Of a DNA stretch of 64,000 nucleotides, positions 28,120 to 37,144 are shown piece after piece. The stretch lies in contig CAVUCS010000001.1 of the NCBI GenBank assembly GCA_963740065.1, forward strand, positions 620,001 through 684,000, read 5' to 3'. Made by a program: the position numbers and the translations under genes. The notes under the pieces were generated by a model. It was not told the origin of the DNA and searched no databases. It saw only the letters and a program-made list of their open reading frames with translations. Origin of the DNA: DASVDE01 sp963740065. Lineage in GTDB: Bacteria > Actinomycetota > Thermoleophilia > Solirubrobacterales > 70-9. Each line of letters opens with the position of its first letter. Positions within the stretch are counted from its first letter, which is position 1.

Positions 28120-29211
28120 ATGGCTACAGACAAGAAAGCAAACTTGAAGGACGCCTCGGCGAAAGAAGCCAAGGCAAAAGACGCCGCCCTCGAAGCGGCC
28201 GTGACCCAGATCGAGCGGGATTTCGGCGCGGGCGCGCTGATGCGCCTAGGCGCCGACGCGACAGTGAGAGTGGCGGCTATACCCACTGGCTCGCTCGCGC
28301 TCGACCTTGCGCTGGGCATAGGCGGAGTGCCACGTGGGCGGATCGTCGAGATCTTTGGCCCCGAGTCGTCGGGAAAGACGACGCTGGTCAATCACATCAT
28401 CGCCGAGGCCCAATCCCTCGGTGGCGTTTGCGCTTTCATCGACACCGAACATGCGCTGGACCCGGTCTACGCGCGCGCGATCGGCGTCGACACCGACGAG
28501 CTGCTGGTTTCCCAGCCCGACTTCGGCGAGCAGGCGCTGCAGATCGCGGACCGCTTGATCGCTTCCGGGGCAATCGATGTGGTCGCGATCGACTCGGTCG
28601 CGGCGCTGACCCCGAAAGCCGAGTTGGACGGGCAGATCGGCGACCAGACAGTCGGCCTCCAGGCTCGGCTGATGTCGCAGGCGCTGCGCAAACTCGCCGG
28701 CAACCTCAACCGCACCAACACGGTCTGCGTCTTCACCAACCAGATTCGAGAGAAAATCGGCGTTCAGTTCGGCTCGCCGGAGACGCAACCGGGCGGTCGC
28801 GCGTTGAAATTCTATGCCTCACAGCGACTCGATATACGCCGTATCGAGACTCTCAAAGAGGGGACCGAGGCGGTCGGCAACCGGGTTCGCGTCAAGGTGG
28901 TCAAGAACAAGGTCGCCTCTCCCTTCCGGCAGGCGGAGTTCGACATCGAGTACGGGGTCGGCATCTCCCGCGAAGGCGGACTACTCGACTTTGGGATCGA
29001 GCACGAGCTCGTCCAGAAGTCGGGCTCCTTCTTCTCCTACGGCGACACCAGGCTCGGTCAGGGGCGTAACAACGCCAAACAGTTCCTCGCCGAGAACGAG
29101 GCCATCGCCGGCGAGATCGAAGCGAAGATCCGCGCCAAGCTGGGCATCGACGGGGAAGTTGCCGAGATCACGCCGGAGCCCGAAGGCGAAGCCGCGCAGC
29201 AGGCTGCGTAA
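28120..29211 (+). CDS. recA: Recombinase RecA
   Basis: Forms filaments on single-stranded DNA, drives strand exchange and triggers LexA/UmuD cleavage. ATG 28120 gives 363 residues ([13 protein letters not shown]). Core motifs: [16 protein letters not shown], Walker [32 protein letters not shown], the L2 region and [27 protein letters not shown]. The N-terminal tail before the core is slightly extended and Lys/Ala-rich. The frame is intact. Confidence 0.98.
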   Translation: MATDKKANLKDASAKEAKAKDAALEAAVTQIERDFGAGALMRLGADATVRVAAIPTGSLALDLALGIGGVPRGRIVEIFGPESSGKTTLVNHIIAEAQSLGGVCAFIDTEHALDPVYARAIGVDTDELLVSQPDFGEQALQIADRLIASGAIDVVAIDSVAALTPKAELDGQIGDQTVGLQARLMSQALRKLAGNLNRTNTVCVFTNQIREKIGVQFGSPETQPGGRALKFYASQRLDIRRIETLKEGTEAVGNRVRVKVVKNKVASPFRQAEFDIEYGVGISREGGLLDFGIEHELVQKSGSFFSYGDTRLGQGRNNAKQFLAENEAIAGEIEAKIRAKLGIDGEVAEITPEPEGEAAQQAA

Positions 29212-29242
29212 GGCCGCCTGCAGTCATTAGGATTGCCGCCGC

Positions 29243-29491
29243 ATGAGCAACGGTGACTTTTTCTACGTCTGCGGGATCGCCCTCGCCGTCTCGGCGGTGG
29301 CGTTCAGCTTCATCGGGCTGCGCTCGGAGAAGTTCCCCGGTAAGGCGTTCCCCTTGGTGATCCTCTGGTTCGCGATCCTCGTCGGCGGGGCGACCACCTT
29401 CGCCGTCCTTCACGCTCAGGACGAGGAAGCCCACAGAGCCGCCGAGCTGCAGAAGGCCGGCGAAAACTTCACCAAGGAAGAAGCGCAGTAG
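29243..29491 (+). CDS. Small two-helix membrane protein of unknown function
   Basis: 82 residues with two predicted membrane helices (about 7-25 and 36-55) and a charged C-terminal tail rich in Glu/Ala. I do not recognise a family. It lies 31 nt after recA, where recX is found in many genomes, and 32 nt before miaB. Codon use looks like its neighbours, which supports a real gene. Confidence 0.65.
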   Translation: MSNGDFFYVCGIALAVSAVAFSFIGLRSEKFPGKAFPLVILWFAILVGGATTFAVLHAQDEEAHRAAELQKAGENFTKEEAQ

Positions 29492-29523
29492 AAGCCTCCC
29501 CGGCGCCTCGCTAGGCTGGGCCG

Positions 29524-30853
29524 ATGCCCAGCTACCACGTCACCACGTTCGGGTGCCAGATGAACGTGCACGACTCCGAGCGGATGCAGGGAATGCTCGA
29601 TTCGCTTGGCTATGAGCGCGCTGAGAGTCGCGACGACGCCGAACTGATCCTCTTCAACACTTGCTCGATCCGCGAGTCCGCGGATAACAAATTCGTCGCA
29701 CATTTGGGCGAGGCGAAGCGGCTGAAGACGGAGAACCCCGAACGTGTGGTCGGCGTCGGCGGTTGCTGGGCGCAATCGGTGAAGGAGGAGGTATTCGAGC
29801 GATTTCCCTTCGTTGACGTTGCGTTCGGTCCCGGTCAGATCCACAAGCTGGCGGAATTCCTCAACTCTGACTCGCTCAGCGCCCAGGGCTATTTCGAGTT
29901 CGAGGATTTCTCCGGGCACTTGCCGACCAGGCGCGAGCGCGAGTTCCAGGGCTGGTTGCAGATCTCCCAGGGCTGTAACTGCAAGTGCGCCTATTGCATC
30001 GTTCCCTCGACCCGTGGGCGTGAGGTCAGCCGCGACCCCGACGAGCTGATCGTCGAGGCCGAGGCGCTGGCCGCCGACGGGGTGCGCGAGGTGACTCTGC
30101 TGGGGCAGAACGTCAACAGCTACGGGCGGGATCTGCAGGGGGAGACTCGGATTGGCTTTTCCGAGCTGTTGGCGCGGGTGGACGCAATAGAGGGGATCGA
30201 CCGCATCCGCTACACCAGCCCACATCCGAAGGACATGAAGGAGGACGTGATTCGCGCCCATGCTGAGCTGCCGGCACTCTGTGAGCACATCCACTTGCCG
30301 TTGCAGTCGGGGTCGAGCGCGGTCCTCAAGCGGATGCGGCGCACCTACGACCGGCAGCGCTATATGGATCGGGTCGCCCTGATTCGTGAGCACGTCCCCG
30401 ATTGCGCGATTACGACCGACATCATCGTCGGCTTCCCCGGGGAGACGGATGCTGATTTCGAGCAAACAATGCAGGTCGTCGACGAAGTGGGCTACGACAG
30501 CGCCTTCACCTTCGTCTTCTCGCCGCGGCGAGAGACCGAGGCGGCGGAGATGGACGGCCAGCTTTCACATGCTGTCAAGCGCGAGCGGATGAGACGTCTG
30601 GTCGAGCTGGTGCAGCGGCGGGCTACCGAGCGGGCGCAGCGGTTCGTCGGGCGGGAGATGGAGGTTCTCGTCGAGGGTCCGAGTCGTACGGATCCGACGC
30701 GGTTGCGGGGGCGTACTCGGCATAACAAGGCCGTTAACTTCGATGGGGTGGCCAGACCCGGTGATCTCGTTCATGGTCGAGATCACCAGCGCTACTTCGC
30801 AGACCCTGGGAGGGGTGGGGGTGCAACCCCTCCTTCAACTTTCCCGCCAGTAG
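29524..30853 (+). CDS. miaB: tRNA-2-methylthio-N6-dimethylallyladenosine synthase MiaB (one frameshift near the end)
   Basis: Radical-SAM enzyme that adds a methylthio group to i6A37 of tRNAs. It shows the N-terminal UPF0004 domain (TFGCQMNVHDSERM, FNTCSIRESADNK, GGCWAQ), the radical-SAM triad in CNCKCAYCIVP, LLGQNVNSYG and the TRAM domain at the C-terminus. After GDLVH the frame shifts: removing one G at 30775-30776 restores VEITSATSQTLGG and a stop at 30851-30853, giving about 443 residues, the family length. Read without this correction, the frame runs to 30936 through a palindrome and yields an odd Pro/Gly tail. miaA follows. Confidence 0.93.
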
Positions 30854-30924
30854 TGGTGGCGTCTCTCGCTGAGGTGTCGGGGCGGGAAAGTACAAGCCAG
30901 TCGGGGCAGCACCCCCACCCCTCC
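30809..30924. repeat. 116-bp nested palindrome between miaB and miaA
   Basis: The outer perfect 16-bp arms are 30809-30824 (ggaggggtgggggtgc) and 30909-30924. The middle arms actttcccgcc (30838-30848) and ggcgggaaagt (30881-30891) are also perfect. The right side continues as tacaag, giving aaagtacaag, a string shared with the palindrome at 33757-33867. The right outer arm ends 8 nt before the miaA ATG. Confidence 0.85.
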
Positions 30925-30932
30925 TTGCGTAG

Positions 30933-31653
30933 ATGAAGGTTCTGGCGATATTTGGCCCGACCGGGGTTGGGAAGACTGGCGTGGCCATCTCCGTTGCTGA
31001 GCTTCTGCGGGATGAGGCGGTGGCTATTTCTTGCGATGCGCTGCAGGTTTATGAGGGGCATGGGCACATTGACCGGGGCCGCATCCCGCGGAAGAGGGAG
31101 CAGACTTGAGCATAGGTTGGTGGGGGTTGTGCCGATTAGCCAGCCTTTTTCTGTGGGCGATTACATGCCTTTGGCGCATGCGGAGGTTGACGCTGCGCTT
31201 GAGAGTGGGAGGCAGCCGATTGTGGTGGGGGGGACCGGGTTGTATTTACGGGCTGCGTTGGCTGAGCTTTCGTTGGTGAAGGTGCCGCCGGGGACCGAGG
31301 ACTCGGAGCTTTGGTCCTCCGAGACGCGTCATCCGACGCTGATCGTCGGGCTCGATATGGAGCGGCAACTTCTCTATGAGCGGATCGATGCTCGGACCGA
31401 GGCGATCGTCGCCTCCGGGGCGGAGGAGGAGGTGCGCCGAGCCGAGAGAGCCGGGCCGTCGCGCACCGCCCGCAAGGCGCTTGGATTCGACGAACTGCTC
31501 GGAGGCGATATTGAGCGGATGAAGCAGCGCTCCCGCAACTATGCCCGCCGCCAGCTCACCTGGATGCGCAAGATCCCGAACCTCCTCCGAATAGACCGCA
31601 CCGACCGCCCGGACGAAGACATAGCCCTCGAAATCATCAGACACCTCCGCTGA
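30933..31653 (+). CDS. miaA: tRNA dimethylallyltransferase MiaA (one frameshift)
   Basis: Transfers a dimethylallyl group to A37 of tRNA, supplying the substrate for MiaB. From ATG 30933 the protein starts with the P-loop IFGPTGVGKT and AISCDALQVY. Removing one G from the G4 run 31055-31058 continues it as GMGTLTGAAS, LEHRLVG, PFSVGDYMPLAHAEVD, VVGGTGLYLRAAL and, at the end, RNYARRQLTWMRK, to a stop at 31653. The product would be about 239 residues, short compared with the ~300 of many relatives: the middle helical insertion is reduced. Close coupling with miaB fits the pathway. Confidence 0.9.
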
Positions 31654-31696
31654 CTTTGTCGTTTGGGGGCATATGGACCCAAAAGGGCGAAGTCAG
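31650..31696 (+). terminator. Nested hairpin after miaA
   Basis: ctgactt (31650-31656, containing the miaA stop) pairs with aagtcag (31690-31696), and tttggg (31662-31667) with cccaaa (31678-31683). No U-tract. It ends 30 nt before the dapF start. Confidence 0.5.
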
Positions 31697-31726
31697 CGAG
31701 TGAGGGCGGGGAATAGGGTTCCGGGC

Positions 31727-32574
31727 GTGAGATTTGAGAAGTGGCAGGCGCTTGGAAACGACTACGTCATCGTCGAGGCGGAGGCGCTTCCGTGGGAGCT
31801 GACCGCCGCACGAGTACGGCTCATCTGCGATCCGCACTTCGGGGTTGGGTCCGATGGGATCCTGCTGCTCTCGCGCAGCGATGACCCGGCCTACGTCGCC
31901 GAGCTGCGGATCTTCAACCCCGACGGCTCCGAAGCTGAGCTGTCGGGCAACGGAGCGCGGGAGGCAATCCTCTATCTGCGTCGCCAAGGTTGGACCGACG
32001 AGGACACCTTCACGATCCGCACCGCCGCCGGGCCGATCACGCCGACGATCACTTCGGAGCGAACCTGCTCCGTTGACATGGGTCGTGCAGCGACTGAGTC
32101 GAAGGACTTCCCCGCGGGGGAGCGCCGACGGCAAGGGCAGCACTCAGCGCCGACGGTCGCGAGTGGGCCTTCCAGCACGTCTCCATCGGCAACCCGCAGT
32201 GCGCGATCGAAGTCGGCGACGAGCTTGAGGACTTGGACATTTCTTCGTTTGGGCCTGAAATTGAGGCCCACGCGCTGTTTCCGAATCGGACCAATGTCTC
32301 TTTCTTCCGCGTCGAGGGAAATCGAGTCCGGGCGAGGATCTTTGAGCGTGGGGTGGGGGAGACCCTCTCCTCCGGCACCGGGGCCAGCGGCGCTGCAATT
32401 GCCGCCTTTCTCTCAGGCGCTTCCAGCCCGATCGTGGTCGAACTGGATGGCGGAGAATTGGAGGTCGAGATCTCCGCGAATCTCGACGTGAGGCTGACCG
32501 GTTGGGCGGAGCCCATTTGCGCGGGTGAACTGTCCCCGGAGTTGGTGCGGGCGTTGTCCGGCCTGGACGGCTAG
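31727..32574 (+). CDS. dapF: DapF-like diaminopimelate epimerase homologue lacking both catalytic cysteines (frameshifted)
   Basis: DapF interconverts LL- and meso-diaminopimelate with a Cys pair acting as acid and base. The fold markers are clear: FEKWQALGNDY, HFGVGSDGIL, RIFNPDGSEAELSGNGAR, SIGNPQCAIEV, RTNVSFF and ERGVGETLSSGTGAS. But the first cysteine position (usually CGNGxR) is Ser73 in SGNGARE, and the second (usually ACGTGAC) is Ser in SSGTGAS. A frame change lies between about 32110 and 32142 around a G5 run; joined length is about 280 residues. Start is GTG 31727. dapL follows 12 nt downstream. The serine codons (tcg, tcc) lie outside the indel zone, so they are not caused by it. 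Confidence 0.85.
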
Positions 32575-32586
32575 ATTTCCGCGCCC

Positions 32587-33756
32587 ATGGGAATCGCGGA
32601 ACCGTCCAAGCGCCTGGAGGCAATGCCTCCGTACATGTTCGCCGAGCTGGAGCGGCGCGTTGCCGACAAGCGGGCCGCGGGCGTCGATGTGATCAGCCTC
32701 GGGATCGGCGATCCCGACGAGCCGACCTACCCGCACATCGTTGAGGCGATGCGGGACGCGGTCGCAGATCCCGCCAACCAGCAGTACCCGAGCAACCGCG
32801 GCCGTGCCGAGTTCCGGGAAGCATTCGCCGAGTTCTACGGCCGCCGCTTTGGGGTCGAGATCGACCCCGAGAGCGAAGTGATCCCGGCTATCGGCGCCAA
32901 GGAGTGCATCTACAACCTTTGCTTCGCCTTCCTCGATCCGGGGGGAGTGGCGCTCGCCTCTGATCCCGGCTATCCCGTTTACACCGGTGGCCCGATCCTC
33001 GCCGGCGCGACGGCGGAGTTGCTGCCGCTGGTTCCCGAGCTTGGCTTTGCGCCTGACCTAAGCGCTGTGCCGGCCGACGTCGCCGCCAAGGCGAGGTTGA
33101 TGTTCCTCAACTACCCGAACAACCCCAGTGGCGCGATTGTGCCCGAGGGTTTCTTCGAGATGGTCGTCTCCTTCGCTCGCGAGCACGAAATCCTCGTCGT
33201 CCACGACAACGCCTATTCGGAGACGACCTACGACGGTTACGTCGCGCCCAGCTTCCTGGCGACACCCGGCGCCAAGGAGGTCGGGGTCGAGGTCTTCTCT
33301 CTCTCCAAGGGCTACAACATGACCGGCTGGCGCTGCGCCGCGATCCTCGGCAACGCCGAGGCGATCCAGACCTACTGGCGGCTGAAGACCAATGTTGACT
33401 CCGGCCTCTTCGAAGCCGTGCAGCTGGCCGGCGTCGCGGCGCTGCAAGGCCCGGCTGGGCCACTTGAGCGGATGAACGAGACCTACGCCCGTCGTCGCGA
33501 CCTCGTCGTCGACGCTCTGCGCGAGATCGGGGTCGAAGTGGCGGCGCCGAAGGGCACGATCTACGTCTGGGCGCCGGTGCCGAAGGGCCACACCTCAACC
33601 TCGTTCGCCGAGCTGGTGCTGGAAGAGGCGGGCGTGATCGTCTCTCCGGGGTCTATGTATGGGCCCAGCGGCGAAGGCTTCTTCCGCATCTCGCTGACGA
33701 CTCCCGATGATCGGATCACGGAGGCGGTTGAGCGGATGCGCGAGCATCTTGCGTGA
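32587..33756 (+). CDS. dapL: LL-diaminopimelate aminotransferase (DapL-type class I/II aminotransferase)
   Basis: PLP enzyme that makes LL-diaminopimelate directly from tetrahydrodipicolinate and glutamate, bypassing the acylated intermediates. At 389 residues it shows the family opening (RLEAMPPYMFAELERRV, VISLGIGDPDEPT), YPSNRGRAEFREA, LNYPNNPSGA, the PLP lysine Lys241 in SLSKGYNMTGWR and the C-terminal Arg in FFRISLTTPD. Placement next to dapF supports DapL over a generic aspartate aminotransferase; activity is inferred from family and context. Confidence 0.85.
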   Translation: MGIAEPSKRLEAMPPYMFAELERRVADKRAAGVDVISLGIGDPDEPTYPHIVEAMRDAVADPANQQYPSNRGRAEFREAFAEFYGRRFGVEIDPESEVIPAIGAKECIYNLCFAFLDPGGVALASDPGYPVYTGGPILAGATAELLPLVPELGFAPDLSAVPADVAAKARLMFLNYPNNPSGAIVPEGFFEMVVSFAREHEILVVHDNAYSETTYDGYVAPSFLATPGAKEVGVEVFSLSKGYNMTGWRCAAILGNAEAIQTYWRLKTNVDSGLFEAVQLAGVAALQGPAGPLERMNETYARRRDLVVDALREIGVEVAAPKGTIYVWAPVPKGHTSTSFAELVLEEAGVIVSPGSMYGPSGEGFFRISLTTPDDRITEAVERMREHLA

Positions 33757-33867
33757 GGGCCTATCCGGGTAGGGGTTCCACTTAACTTTTTTGAGGATCG
33801 TCCGCGTTTACCGCGGGCGGATGCGGCAAAAAAGTACAAGACGTTCCACCCCTACCCGGATAGGCCC
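33757..33867. repeat. 111-bp nested palindrome between dapL and the convergent hydrolase gene
   Basis: Perfect 20-bp outer arms 33757-33776 (gggcctatccgggtaggggt) and 33848-33867. Middle arms acttttttg (33785-33793) and caaaaaagt (33827-33835) are perfect, and an inner ccgcg/cgcgg pair lies near 33802-33815. The sequence aaagtacaag (33831-33840) is shared with 30809-30924. It starts directly after the dapL stop and its right arm contains the stop of the minus-strand gene, so it may terminate both. Confidence 0.85.
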
Positions 33868-34697
33868 TTTTCTTGAAGCTTGCTCCAGTAGCGATTCAGG
33901 CCGCGCCATTGGTATTCGGGTGGGACTGCCTGGAGTAGCTCCGATGCGGTTTCAGGGTTGAAGCTTGCGGCTACCCGCTCGCGGTGGTGGCGTTCGTAGG
34001 CATCCTCGGAGAGATCTTTGGCCAGATTCGCCTCCTCGCGCAGACGCTCGCGGAGTTCTGAGAGGTGTTCGGCGGGGCTTTCGACTGCTCCAAAGTGGGT
34101 TAGGGCCAGCTTCTTTGGGTTCCAGCTCTCGACGATTCCGATCGACTTCTCCCACAGCTCGATGTCGATGTCCGGGGGTGGGGTGGGTGGGACGACGAGG
34201 TTCGAAGGGTGGGATGCGGACCGCGGCGACGTCGCCCGTGAATGCCGTGCCGGAGTCTTCGTGGAAGTAGCAGACGTGGTGGGAGGCGTGGCCTGGGGTG
34301 TAGGCGACTCGCATCCCGAGGACGGTCTCGCCGCCGCTGAGCGCTCTTGACGTTCTCTTCGGGAACGGGGACGATCTCGCCCCAGAGGCGCTCCATCTGA
34401 TCGCCGTAGAGGCGCTCGGCGCTGGCCAGTAGCTTCGAAGGGATCGATCAGGTGAGGAGCGCCGCGCTCGTGGACGTAGACCTCAAGCTCGGGCCAGCGC
34501 CGCACCAAAGCACCGGTCGCCGCCGCGTGGTCGAGGTGGATGTGGGTGAGGACGATCGCCCGCGGCTGCTCATCGTCGAGCGCCTCCAGGAGCGTGCCCA
34601 TCGAGGACTGCGGCCCGGGGTCCACGAGGGCCCCATCGACCTCCCAGCAACCGATGACGTGCGGCCGCCCCAAGTGCATGACATCGATCACCCGCAT
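33852..34697 (-). CDS. Metallo-beta-lactamase-fold hydrolase (several frameshifts)
   Basis: Zinc hydrolase of the MBL superfamily. It begins MRVIDVMHLGRPHVIGC and shows the zinc motif THIHLDHAA near residue 52. The rest is in several frames: DPSKLLASAERLYGDQMERLWGE, then VLGMRVAYTPGHASHHVCYF with SGTAFTGDVAAV, then SNLVVPPTPPPDIDIELWEKSI to the end. Indels are needed near 34438 (ttcgaaggg), 34335 and 34207 (ttcgaaggg again). Joined, it is a normal-length enzyme with a C-terminal helical part. Substrate unknown (glyoxalase II-like or lactonase-like are possible). Confidence 0.8.
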   Translation of the reverse strand: MRVIDVMHLGRPHVIGCWEVDGALVDPGPQSSMGTLLEALDDEQPRAIVLTHIHLDHAAATGALVRRWPELEVYVHERGAPHLIDPFEATGQRRAPLRRSDGAPLGRDRPRSRRERQERSAAARPSSGCESPTPQATPPTTSATSTKTPARHSRATSPRSASHPSNLVVPPTPPPDIDIELWEKSIGIVESWNPKKLALTHFGAVESPAEHLSELRERLREEANLAKDLSEDAYERHHRERVAASFNPETASELLQAVPPEYQWRGLNRYWSKLQEKGLSG

Positions 34698-34713
34698 CGC
34701 GGCAGCCTATGGG

Positions 34714-34773
34714 AGTCGGGGGAGGACTCGACGGAGCCTCCCCGCTGTTGCTCCGGCGAGTCCTCCCCCGACT
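34714..34773. terminator. Nested hairpin after the epimerase gene
   Basis: Perfect 17-bp outer stem agtcgggggaggactcg (34714-34730) with cgagtcctcccccgact (34757-34773), and an inner cggag (34732-34736) with ctccg (34751-34755). It lies 3 nt beyond the epimerase stop and just before the hydrolase start on the minus strand. Confidence 0.65.
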
Positions 34774-34776
34774 GCC

Positions 34777-35770
34777 TCAGCCTGTCGGTGAAGGAAATCG
34801 GGGGTCGGCTTCGAGCGTCTGCCGCATCCCCTCTTCCATGCCGCGCGGAGCGTAGCCAAGCTCACGGCTCGCCTTTTCGTGGCTCGCCCAGAAGGTGACG
34901 CCGTCAGCGGAGGAAATCAGCTCGCGCAGGTTCGGCGGTTGGCCCATCAGCTTCCCGACCAGAGGGCCGATCGGGGTCATCGCCTTCATCAGTCCGGTCG
35001 GCATGGCGTGTCTGGGCGGCTTACGGCCGCTGATCGCGCCGACGGTCGCGATCGCCTCGCGCATGGTGGTCACCGGCCCGCTGATGACGTAGTCCTCGCC
35101 GGTCTTGCCCTTGTCGAGGGCAAGCAGAACGCCGCCCGCGATGTCCTCGACGTGGGTCATGCAGACACCCAGCTCAGGGAAGGGCAATAGCGGCAGCTTT
35201 CCATCGAGGAACTGCTCGAGCAGGTCGGCGACCTGCGAAGTGTCGCCGGGGCCGTAGACGCCGCCAGGCTGGACGATTGTGCAGGGCAGGCCGTCGGCCA
35301 TCATCCGCAGGGCGACCTTGTGAGCCTCCCACTTGGTCTCCTCGTAGTAGGAGGTGAACTCCACGCCCGGGTGCTCGTAGGACTCATCGACGACTCTGCC
35401 GTGGGTGTTGCCGAAAGCGCCGACGGTGGAGACGTAGACGATCTTTTCGATCTGGGCGTCGCGGGCGGCGCCGAGGACGTTCTCGGTGCCGAGGACGTTC
35501 GCATCGCGCATCGCCTGGTGCTGGGACTTGGGGATCCCGACCTCGTACATCGCGGCGGCGTGAATGACGGCGTCGCAGCCCTCCATCCCGGTGCGGATCG
35601 CGTCGCGATCGCCGAGGTCGCCGGCCACCAGCTCACAACCCAGCGCGGCGACCTTCTTGCCCTTTCTCGGGATTGCGGACGAGACAGGCGACGTCGTCTC
35701 CGCGGGCGCGCAACTGGCGGACGACCTCGCCGCCGATGAACCCGGTGCCCCCTGTGACGAAAACCTTCAC
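34777..35770 (-). CDS. NAD-dependent epimerase/dehydratase family protein (one frameshift)
   Basis: Extended SDR of about 330 residues acting on an unknown sugar or hydroxylated substrate. Start is GTG at 35770 (MKVFVTGGTGFIGGEVVRQL). The frame breaks at the run of three C on the plus strand (35660-35662): removing one restores RNPEKGKKVAALGCELVAGDL. The rest follows: CDAVIHAAAMYEVG, YVSTVGAFG, the Tyr-x3-Lys pair in YYEETKWEAHK, and QPGGVYGPGD. It diverges from hflX across a 47-nt gap. Confidence 0.85.
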
Positions 35771-35803
35771 CGCCGCGAACCCTATCCAGACGGCACCCCT
35801 CCC

Positions 35804-35809
35804 TACAAT
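35804..35809 (+). promoter_or_regulatory. Candidate -10 box of hflX
   Basis: TACAAT at 35804-35809, 8 nt before the GTG start of hflX, in the 47-nt divergent gap. No clear -35 box. If used, the hflX mRNA would be leaderless or nearly so. Confidence 0.35.
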
Positions 35810-35817
35810 CAGGGGGA

Positions 35818-37143
35818 GTGCAACGTTCGAGAAACGGCCGCAACACGCAGACGCGCTACGGCGGCAACGGGGCTGGGGTGTCGAATCCACGGGCGCGCCA
35901 GCGAGCGCTGGCGATTGGCATCTCCGACGGCCGCGAAAACGGCGATCCTCTGGTCGAGCTGAAGGAACTGCTGCGCACGGCCGGGGTCGCCACCGCCGGC
36001 GAGATGGTCCAGCAGCGCGACAGACCCGATCCCGATCGATATTTTGGCCGGGGCAAGCTGGCGGACCTCAAAGTCGAGATCGCCGCCTGCGATGCAAACG
36101 TGATCGCCTGCGACGACGAGCTTGCGCCTCGCCAAGAGCGCAACCTGGAGGCAGCGCTTGGCGTGCCGGTGATCGACCGCACCGCGGTGATCCTCGACAT
36201 CTTCGCCGATCACGCACACTCCGCCGAAGGCAAGCTGCAAGTCGAGCTGGCCCAGCTCGAATACAACATGGCGCGCATGCGCGGTTTGTGGACGCACCTC
36301 GAGCGTCTTGGCGCCGGCAGGATGGACGGTGGGATCGGCACCCGAGGACCGGGTGAGTCACAGATCGAAACCGATCGACGCCTCGCCCGCGATCGAATCT
36401 CAGCGCTGCGCCGGCGCCTGGGGCGCTTGGAGAAGACCCGGCACACGATGCGAGCCCGTCGCGAGCGCTCCTCGGTCCCGCGCGTCGCCCTCGCCGGCTA
36501 CACCAATGCCGGCAAGTCGACCTTGTTGAACGCCCTCACCGGCGCCGAGGTCGGAGTGGGGGACAGGCTCTTCCACACCCTCGATCCGACCACTCGCAGC
36601 TTCGAGCTTTCCGGCCGCAACTACCTTCTGACCGACACGGTGGGGTTCATCGAGAAGCTGCCCCATCAGCTTGTCGAAGCTTTCAAGGCGACGCTGGAGG
36701 AGACCGTCCTCGCCGACCTGATCTTGCACGTGGTCGACGCGGCGGCGGCGGAGGAGCGGAGGCTGGTCGACATGGGTGCGGTCGATGCCGTGCTGGAAGA
36801 GATCGGAGCCGGGGAGAAGCCACGGCTCTTGGTCCTCAACAAGGCCGACCTACTGGATGACGACGCCCGTCACGAAGTGGGGTTACGCCATCCCGACGCG
36901 GTGTTGGTATCGGCGCTGAGCGGCGACGGGTTGGAAACGCTTCGGGCGCGAATCGAAGTGGCCTTTGAGGAGACCCTGGCCGACGTTGAGCTCTTGGTTC
37001 CCTATTCGGAGGGAGCACTGCTGCATGAGCTCTATGAGGTGGCGGGAGATCTGGAGCGGACTGAGCGGGACGACGGCGTCCTGGTCCACGCGAAGGTTCC
37101 GATCGCCGAGCTGCATCGCTTCAGCGGCCACGCCGTCGTCTAG
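35818..37143 (+). CDS. hflX: Ribosome-splitting GTPase HflX
   Basis: Binds the 50S subunit and rescues stalled or heat-damaged ribosomes. At 441 residues the N-terminal domain has DRYFGRGKLADLK, IACDDELAPRQERNLE and IDRTAVILDIFADHAHSAEGK. A coiled linker with GGIGTRGPGESQIETDRR leads to the GTPase domain (G1 GYTNAGKSTLLN, G3 DTVGFI, G4 NKAD) and a C-terminal alpha/beta domain. The first 25 residues are basic and variable; a later GTG (35878) is a possible alternative start. dut follows after 1 nt. Confidence 0.95.
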   Translation: MQRSRNGRNTQTRYGGNGAGVSNPRARQRALAIGISDGRENGDPLVELKELLRTAGVATAGEMVQQRDRPDPDRYFGRGKLADLKVEIAACDANVIACDDELAPRQERNLEAALGVPVIDRTAVILDIFADHAHSAEGKLQVELAQLEYNMARMRGLWTHLERLGAGRMDGGIGTRGPGESQIETDRRLARDRISALRRRLGRLEKTRHTMRARRERSSVPRVALAGYTNAGKSTLLNALTGAEVGVGDRLFHTLDPTTRSFELSGRNYLLTDTVGFIEKLPHQLVEAFKATLEETVLADLILHVVDAAAAEERRLVDMGAVDAVLEEIGAGEKPRLLVLNKADLLDDDARHEVGLRHPDAVLVSALSGDGLETLRARIEVAFEETLADVELLVPYSEGALLHELYEVAGDLERTERDDGVLVHAKVPIAELHRFSGHAVV

Positions 37144-37144
37144 G

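Noticed and set aside
30854..30936. 45-residue Pro/Gly-rich extension of MiaB as a real novel tail
   Set aside because: One base removed at 30775-30776 restores the conserved MiaB ending and a stop at 30853; the tail is a frameshift product read through a palindrome.
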